DNA of 15,685 bases from Candidatus Yonathbacteria bacterium (GTDB lineage Bacteria; Patescibacteriota; Minisyncoccia; Phycocordibacterales; UBA1550): NCBI GenBank assembly GCA_016201355.1, contig JACQCY010000036.1:1-15685 (forward strand), read 5' to 3'. This document shows, in pieces, positions 11,658 through 15,685 of the stretch (position 1 is its first letter; each line of letters starts with the position of its first letter). Both the position numbers and the translations under genes were made by a program. The notes below the pieces were generated by a model. It had not been told where the DNA came from and searched no databases. It was given only the letters and a program-made list of their open reading frames with translations.

Positions 11658-13901
11658 ATGCGTGTTAAAAGTTTGGAGATAATGGGGTTCAAGTCATTTG
11701 CTCGGAAGAGTGTGTTTGAGTTTGGGGCGCAGGTGTCGGCTATTGTGGGACCCAATGGCTCGGGGAAGTCCAATGTTGCCGAGGCGCTCCGTTTTGTTCT
11801 TGGCGAGCAGTCACTCAAATCAATGCGGGGCAAGCGCACCGAAGACCTCATTTTTAATGGTTCAAAAAGTGTCGAACGACAAAATCGAGCGCGCGTGACT
11901 ATCGTCTTTGATAATAAAGACCACGCTTTTCCCTCCATTGATTTTGATGAAGTTTCTATTGCGCGCGAAATCCATCGCGATGCATCAAGCGAATATTTTC
12001 TCAATGGTTCGCCCGTACGGCTCAAGGATGTCATTGAGCTTCTGTCGTCGGTCCATATCGGCGCTTCAGGGCATCATATTATCTCGCAAGGAGAAGCGGA
12101 CCGCATTTTGAATTCATCGCCAAAAGACCGTAGAGAGATGATAGAGGATGCGCTTGGGTTAAAGATTTATCACTGGAAGATTTCCGAGAGTGAAAAGAAG
12201 CTCATAAAAACCGAAGAAAATATGCGTCAGTCAGAGTCTCTCCGTCGCGAGATTGCGCTCCATATTAAATTTTTGAAAAAGCAGGTAGAAAAAGTAGAGC
12301 AGGCGCGAAGTTTGCGCGATGAAGTGCAGGGGCTCTATTTTGAATATCTTAAACGCGAAGGAATATATTTAGGGCATACGCGTACGGTATTGCACACCGA
12401 AAAGCAAAAACTTGAAAAAGAACTTCACGAGACGAACGAAACTCTTGCAAAAGCAGAGGCGCTTCGCGGGGACAATAGTAAGCAGAGTCACGAAAGTGTG
12501 GCACTTCTTGAGGAAAGAGAGACGCTCGGCAGGGCAAGGCTTTCTCGTGATGATATGGGGCGCAAAATCGGTCGCCTTGAGGGAATGATTGAAGTAGAAA
12601 CTCGTCGCTTGAATAAACCGGTTGAGACGACCGACAAAATGATTTCTTCGCGGGAAAGCGAGAATCTTGCGCAGGGTCTGTATGAAGAGCTTGGTCACGC
12701 AGAGTCAAGCGAGGACTATTTATATATTAAAGGCGTGGTGAGTAAGGCGCGGGCGCGCGTAGCGCAATTTCTTGAACACATACACTCATCTGTTGTAGCA
12801 CCAGAAACGAATTCTGAGGCAATAAAAGAACTTGCGGGATTAAAAGAAGAGCGCGATGCGCTTATTGATACGCAAAACGATATTGGAAATACAATACAAA
12901 AACTCGAAGAAAATATGCATAAGTGTGAGCAAGCGCTTGAAGAAAAGCGCGCAGAAACTACTGACGCAGAGCGCGCATCGTTTGAGCTTCGCGCGAAAAA
13001 GCAGGAATTATCAATGCGTCTTGCAATGAACCACGACCATACCGAGCATTTTGCGCGTGAAGAGACGGCGTTTCGAGAAGAAATACGCGAAGGGAGCATC
13101 ATTGTGGGACGCGCCATACAAGAATATACGAGTTTTGTTATTGATGAAAAATCAGCGCTTGCTGAAGATCGCACTCCGCAGGAAGCACGCAGAAAAAAGA
13201 TTGAACGAATCAAGATGCGTCTTGAGGATATTATGGGGGGGAGCGGAGGAGAGGATGTGATGCGGGAGTACAATGAGACCGTAGAGCGTGATGAATTTCT
13301 CGCGAAGGAGCTTGAAGATCTCAAGGTGAGCGCGGAGTCTTTGCGCGTTTTGATGCGCGAGCTTGAAGAAACTTTGAATATGCAATTCAAAGAGGGAATT
13401 GCTAAAATAAATAAACAATTCAGTGAATTTTTTGGATTGATGTTTGGCGGAGGCGTGGCATCACTCCATGTGTCTTTTAAGAAAAAGAAGAGAAAATCAG
13501 ATACGGATATAGAGGAAAATCCCGAAGAAGACGAAGATGAAACCGAAGAAGGTATCGAGGTTGTGGTCAGTTTGCCTCACAAAAAAATCCACGGACTCCA
13601 GATGCTCTCGGGAGGTGAGCGCGCGCTTACTTCTATTGCTCTTCTTTTTGCAATGTCGCAGGTCAATCCGCCTCCGTTTTTGGTTCTCGATGAGACCGAC
13701 GCCGCTCTCGATGAAGCAAATTCGCGCAAGTATGGCGATATGATTGAAAACCTCGCCAAATATTCCCAGCTTATCGTTATTACCCACAATCGCGAGACGA
13801 TGTCGCGCGCAGGAGTCATTTGCGGAGTAACGATGGGCGCGGACGCTATTTCCAAACTCCTCTCCATCAATTTTGAAGAAGCGACGCAGTTGGAAAAGTA
13901 A
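11658..13901 (+). CDS. smc: Short SMC-family chromosome segregation ATPase without a hinge
   Basis: The 747-residue protein has full SMC head motifs. The N-terminal part has MGFKSFARKS and Walker A GPNGSGKSN (31-39); the C-terminal part has the ABC signature LSGGERALTSIALLFA (650-665), Walker B FLVLDE (674-679), the D-loop ALDEANS and H-loop His710. Canonical SMC is near 1150-1200 residues with a globular hinge in the middle. Here residues about 180-580 are charged heptad-like coiled coil, and I find no glycine-rich hinge. The break near 317-395 (NKPVETTDKM to SSVVAPETNSE) is the only likely turn. An acidic insert (614-632, EENPEEDEDETEE) follows a KKKKRK stretch in the C-head. It presumably acts in chromosome organisation or repair, but dimerisation must differ from standard SMC. 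RecN- or Rad50-like ATPases are alternatives; the head sequence favours SMC. Confidence 0.88.
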   Translation: MRVKSLEIMGFKSFARKSVFEFGAQVSAIVGPNGSGKSNVAEALRFVLGEQSLKSMRGKRTEDLIFNGSKSVERQNRARVTIVFDNKDHAFPSIDFDEVSIAREIHRDASSEYFLNGSPVRLKDVIELLSSVHIGASGHHIISQGEADRILNSSPKDRREMIEDALGLKIYHWKISESEKKLIKTEENMRQSESLRREIALHIKFLKKQVEKVEQARSLRDEVQGLYFEYLKREGIYLGHTRTVLHTEKQKLEKELHETNETLAKAEALRGDNSKQSHESVALLEERETLGRARLSRDDMGRKIGRLEGMIEVETRRLNKPVETTDKMISSRESENLAQGLYEELGHAESSEDYLYIKGVVSKARARVAQFLEHIHSSVVAPETNSEAIKELAGLKEERDALIDTQNDIGNTIQKLEENMHKCEQALEEKRAETTDAERASFELRAKKQELSMRLAMNHDHTEHFAREETAFREEIREGSIIVGRAIQEYTSFVIDEKSALAEDRTPQEARRKKIERIKMRLEDIMGGSGGEDVMREYNETVERDEFLAKELEDLKVSAESLRVLMRELEETLNMQFKEGIAKINKQFSEFFGLMFGGGVASLHVSFKKKKRKSDTDIEENPEEDEDETEEGIEVVVSLPHKKIHGLQMLSGGERALTSIALLFAMSQVNPPPFLVLDETDAALDEANSRKYGDMIENLAKYSQLIVITHNRETMSRAGVICGVTMGADAISKLLSINFEEATQLEK

Positions 13902-13922
13902 GGTACTTGCAGGTTGAAAGAT

Positions 13923-13955
13923 TTTACGAAGGTCAGACCTTCGTAAATCGCTTTT
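13923..13955 (+). terminator. Terminator hairpin after smc, shared with the convergent exonuclease gene
   Basis: TTTACGAAGGT (13923-13933) pairs with ACCTTCGTAAA (13937-13947) around CAG, a perfect 11-bp stem. The run CGCTTTT follows on the plus strand. It sits between the smc stop and the exonuclease stop and may serve both strands, though the T-run is better on the plus strand. Confidence 0.75.
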
Positions 13956-14667
13956 ATCCTAAATAGTATTTGAGGGTATAAATCCAATCTTCCTCATCAG
14001 TTTCACTTTCCAGTTTTTGTTCAAGGAGCCACTCAAGGTAGCTACGGTCAACCTTTACGGTTTCGGCGACGGTCTTTCCCGTGTGTTTTCCAAAAGTGAT
14101 CAGATGAATGAGTGAAGGGCGCGCTGAGACCACAAACATTTTCGTGAGTGCTTTTTTTTCGTCTCCTCCACATTCCTCCATCATTTTTGTTTTGAGGCGT
14201 TCAAAGAGCGCTTCGAGAACTTTTACATCACCGAGCGCGTCGTGCGCCTCTGCTTCAATTTCTATATTTAGGTAATATCGCAAAAATTGCAGATTATATT
14301 TAGGGATTATATTCTCCTTGTCGAGGTGGCGCGCAAGGCGAAGCGTGCAGAGGAATCGGGGAATTGTAATTCCTTCTTTTTTAAGCATCGCAACATCAAA
14401 TTTTGCATTATGCGCTATGGGAATTGCATCTCCATTCTCAAAAAGTTTTTTAATATCTCCATAATCATTACTTTCGCGAAATGGCTTTTTGTCGGCAACC
14501 ATTTTATTGGTGATATGATGCACGGCGCTTGCTTCAGGAGGAATGGTTACGGGTGGTTTGTAGAGTTCAGAAAATTCTTTGCCATTCAATTTGTAGGCGA
14601 GCTGACAAAGAAAATCACCCTCGGTGTTTCCTGTTGTTTCTGTATCAAAAAATAAGAAATTATTCAT
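13954..14667 (-). CDS. DEDDh 3'-5' exonuclease, ExoX/DnaQ-like
   Basis: The 237-residue protein has the DnaQ-superfamily exonuclease motifs. Exo I is FFDTETTG (Asp8, Glu10), Exo II is AHNAKFD (Asp91) and Exo III is HDALGD (His142, Asp147), the DEDDh set. After the nuclease fold comes FGKHTGKTVAETV with SYLEWLLEQK (192-217), which resembles the small C-terminal domain found after the nuclease in exonuclease X. It could degrade DNA in repair or act as the proofreading partner for DnaE; the extra C-terminal domain favours an ExoX-like role. The ATG at 14667 lies one base after the stop of the upstream RNase R-type gene, so the two are an operon and probably translationally coupled. The TAA overlaps the terminator region behind smc. 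Confidence 0.92.
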   Translation of the reverse strand: MNNFLFFDTETTGNTEGDFLCQLAYKLNGKEFSELYKPPVTIPPEASAVHHITNKMVADKKPFRESNDYGDIKKLFENGDAIPIAHNAKFDVAMLKKEGITIPRFLCTLRLARHLDKENIIPKYNLQFLRYYLNIEIEAEAHDALGDVKVLEALFERLKTKMMEECGGDEKKALTKMFVVSARPSLIHLITFGKHTGKTVAETVKVDRSYLEWLLEQKLESETDEEDWIYTLKYYLG

Positions 14668-14668
14668 A

Positions 14669-15685
14669 TTATTTTTTTGATGAATCTTTTATAAGCTCGT
14701 AGTCAATACTCTTTCGCTCAAGGTCTACCCCTTTTACCCGTACGCGAATTTTGTCACCGAGCGTATAGCTTTTGCGGGTATTTTTGCCGATAATGCGGTA
14801 ATTTTCATTTTCAAAAATAAAATAATCATTGCCGATATCGGAGAGGCGGATGATGCCTTCGCATTTAGTTTCCTGTTCTTCCACAAAGATACCAAATTCA
14901 GCGACGCCGGATATGGCACCCTCAAATTCCTGTCCTATGCGCGTACTCATATATTCCGCTTGTTTGAATTTAATGGATGCCCGCTCGGCCTCTTTGGCAA
15001 GACCTTCCATTTCAGATGAATGAGCAGAAAGTTTTCGGTACTCATTCAATTCTTCGTAAGATATTTTTTTATCTTCGAGGTAATGCGCGAGAATGCGGTG
15101 CACCATCACATCAGGATAACGGCGGATAGGAGAGGTAAAGTGCGTGTAGAATCTAAGGGAAAGTCCATAATGTCCGATATTGTTGGCAGAGTAGATCGCT
15201 TTTGCCATCGTACGGATAACGGATGTCTGAACCATTGATTCCTCGGGTTTTCCCTTGACCTCTGCAAGAAGTTTATTGATGTCTTGCGATGAGATACGCC
15301 CATTTACAACAGGGAGTTTGTATCCGAGACGCTTGAGATAGGTGGCGAGCGTCGTGAGTCGTTCTGGGTCTGGTTGATCGTGAATGCGGTACACAAAAAG
15401 TCCTTCCACGCTGTCCATCTCGACTTTTTTAGCGACAAACTCGGCAACTTTCTTGTTGGCAAGCAACATAAATTCTTCGACGAGTTTATTGGTGTCTTGC
15501 GCTTGCTTGCGATATACACTGACAGGTTTTTTGTTTTCATCGAGGACAAATTTCACTTCGTCTTGGGTGAAAGTAATCTGCCCTTCGGCGACATTTTGTT
15601 TCTCTATTTTTTCTGCGATCGTGTTTAAGATAAGAAGTTCGCGCACTAAGACACCTTCTTTTTCATCAATAATTTTTTGCGCTTC
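14669..15685 (-). CDS. rnr: Ribonuclease R / RNB-family exoribonuclease, C-terminal part (cut by window edge)
   Basis: The frame is open to the window edge (338 residues seen), so the N-terminus with cold-shock domains and the catalytic aspartates is outside. The RNB signature RFYTHFTSPIRRYPDVMVHRIL (about 178-199 of the visible part) is clear. It follows the RNase II/R-like TLATYLKRLGYKLP and ISSQDINKLLAEVKGKPEE. A C-terminal S1 domain (about 253-333, EFEGAISGVAEFGIFVE onward) binds RNA. RNB enzymes degrade RNA processively 3' to 5' and help in rRNA quality control and mRNA decay. The tail ends SSKK, without the long Lys-rich extension of E. coli RNase R. A GTG at 15646 is not the start, because homology continues upstream (KIIDEKEGVLVREL). 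It is directly coupled to the exonuclease gene. Confidence 0.93.
   Translation of the reverse strand, partial: EAQKIIDEKEGVLVRELLILNTIAEKIEKQNVAEGQITFTQDEVKFVLDENKKPVSVYRKQAQDTNKLVEEFMLLANKKVAEFVAKKVEMDSVEGLFVYRIHDQPDPERLTTLATYLKRLGYKLPVVNGRISSQDINKLLAEVKGKPEESMVQTSVIRTMAKAIYSANNIGHYGLSLRFYTHFTSPIRRYPDVMVHRILAHYLEDKKISYEELNEYRKLSAHSSEMEGLAKEAERASIKFKQAEYMSTRIGQEFEGAISGVAEFGIFVEEQETKCEGIIRLSDIGNDYFIFENENYRIIGKNTRKSYTLGDKIRVRVKGVDLERKSIDYELIKDSSKK

Noticed and set aside
12716..13390. Long open frame (about 224 codons) antisense to smc
   Set aside because: The product is serine/arginine-rich with no motif, typical of the complement of coiled-coil Glu/Lys codons, and the opposite strand encodes a clear SMC protein.
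1..15685. CRISPR array, rRNA genes, insertion sequence with transposase, prophage structural genes
   Set aside because: No regularly spaced direct repeats, rRNA-like segments, transposase motifs or phage structural proteins were seen on either strand.

Overview
The window looks like a chromosomal piece of a Candidate Phyla Radiation (Patescibacteria, probably Parcubacteria-type) bacterium. This placement is inferred from trimmed or fused housekeeping proteins: a threonyl-tRNA synthetase with no TGS domain, a 747-residue SMC with no recognisable hinge, and a NusB-Nudix fusion. A DnaE intein, a free-standing LAGLIDADG endonuclease and start codons placed directly behind -10 elements fit the same picture. 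The code appears standard: TAA, TAG and TGA all end recognisable genes. No 16S gene or taxonomic marker search was available, so the lineage is a judgement.

Layout. 1-1060: the tail of an unidentified gene with a terminator, a solitary LAGLIDADG homing endonuclease, a tRNA-Leu(GAG) and a MITE-like hairpin flanked by 8-bp direct repeats. 1059-3386: a type IV pilin-like protein facing thrS. 3397-3966: a compact transcription unit with a near-consensus promoter, strong Shine-Dalgarno sequences, a 76-aa membrane protein, an overlapping tiny ORF interrupted by TAG before a CxxCxGxG motif, and a strong terminator. 3965-8440: dnaE on the minus strand with a 426-residue intein. 8515-11434 on the plus strand: RNase HII (frame broken by a hairpin), ribosomal protein L32, NusB-Nudix and RNase III, with two long inverted repeats between genes. 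11658-13901: the short SMC. 13954 to the end, minus strand: an ExoX-like DEDDh exonuclease directly behind the 3' end of an RNase R-type exoribonuclease.

Most genes serve DNA replication and repair (DnaE, RNase HII, exonuclease, SMC) or RNA processing and translation (RNase III, RNase R, NusB, L32, ThrRS, tRNA-Leu). They are not one operon. Several genes carry their own extended -10 element 6-9 nt before ATG, which predicts leaderless mRNAs.

The observations I rate highest are four. A 26-nt palindromic segment splits the RNase HII frame, and its exact removal restores a 208-residue protein. Six genes share the extended -10/leaderless start arrangement, against a single Shine-Dalgarno-driven micro-operon. 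That micro-operon encodes unknown small proteins. The SMC appears to lack a hinge.
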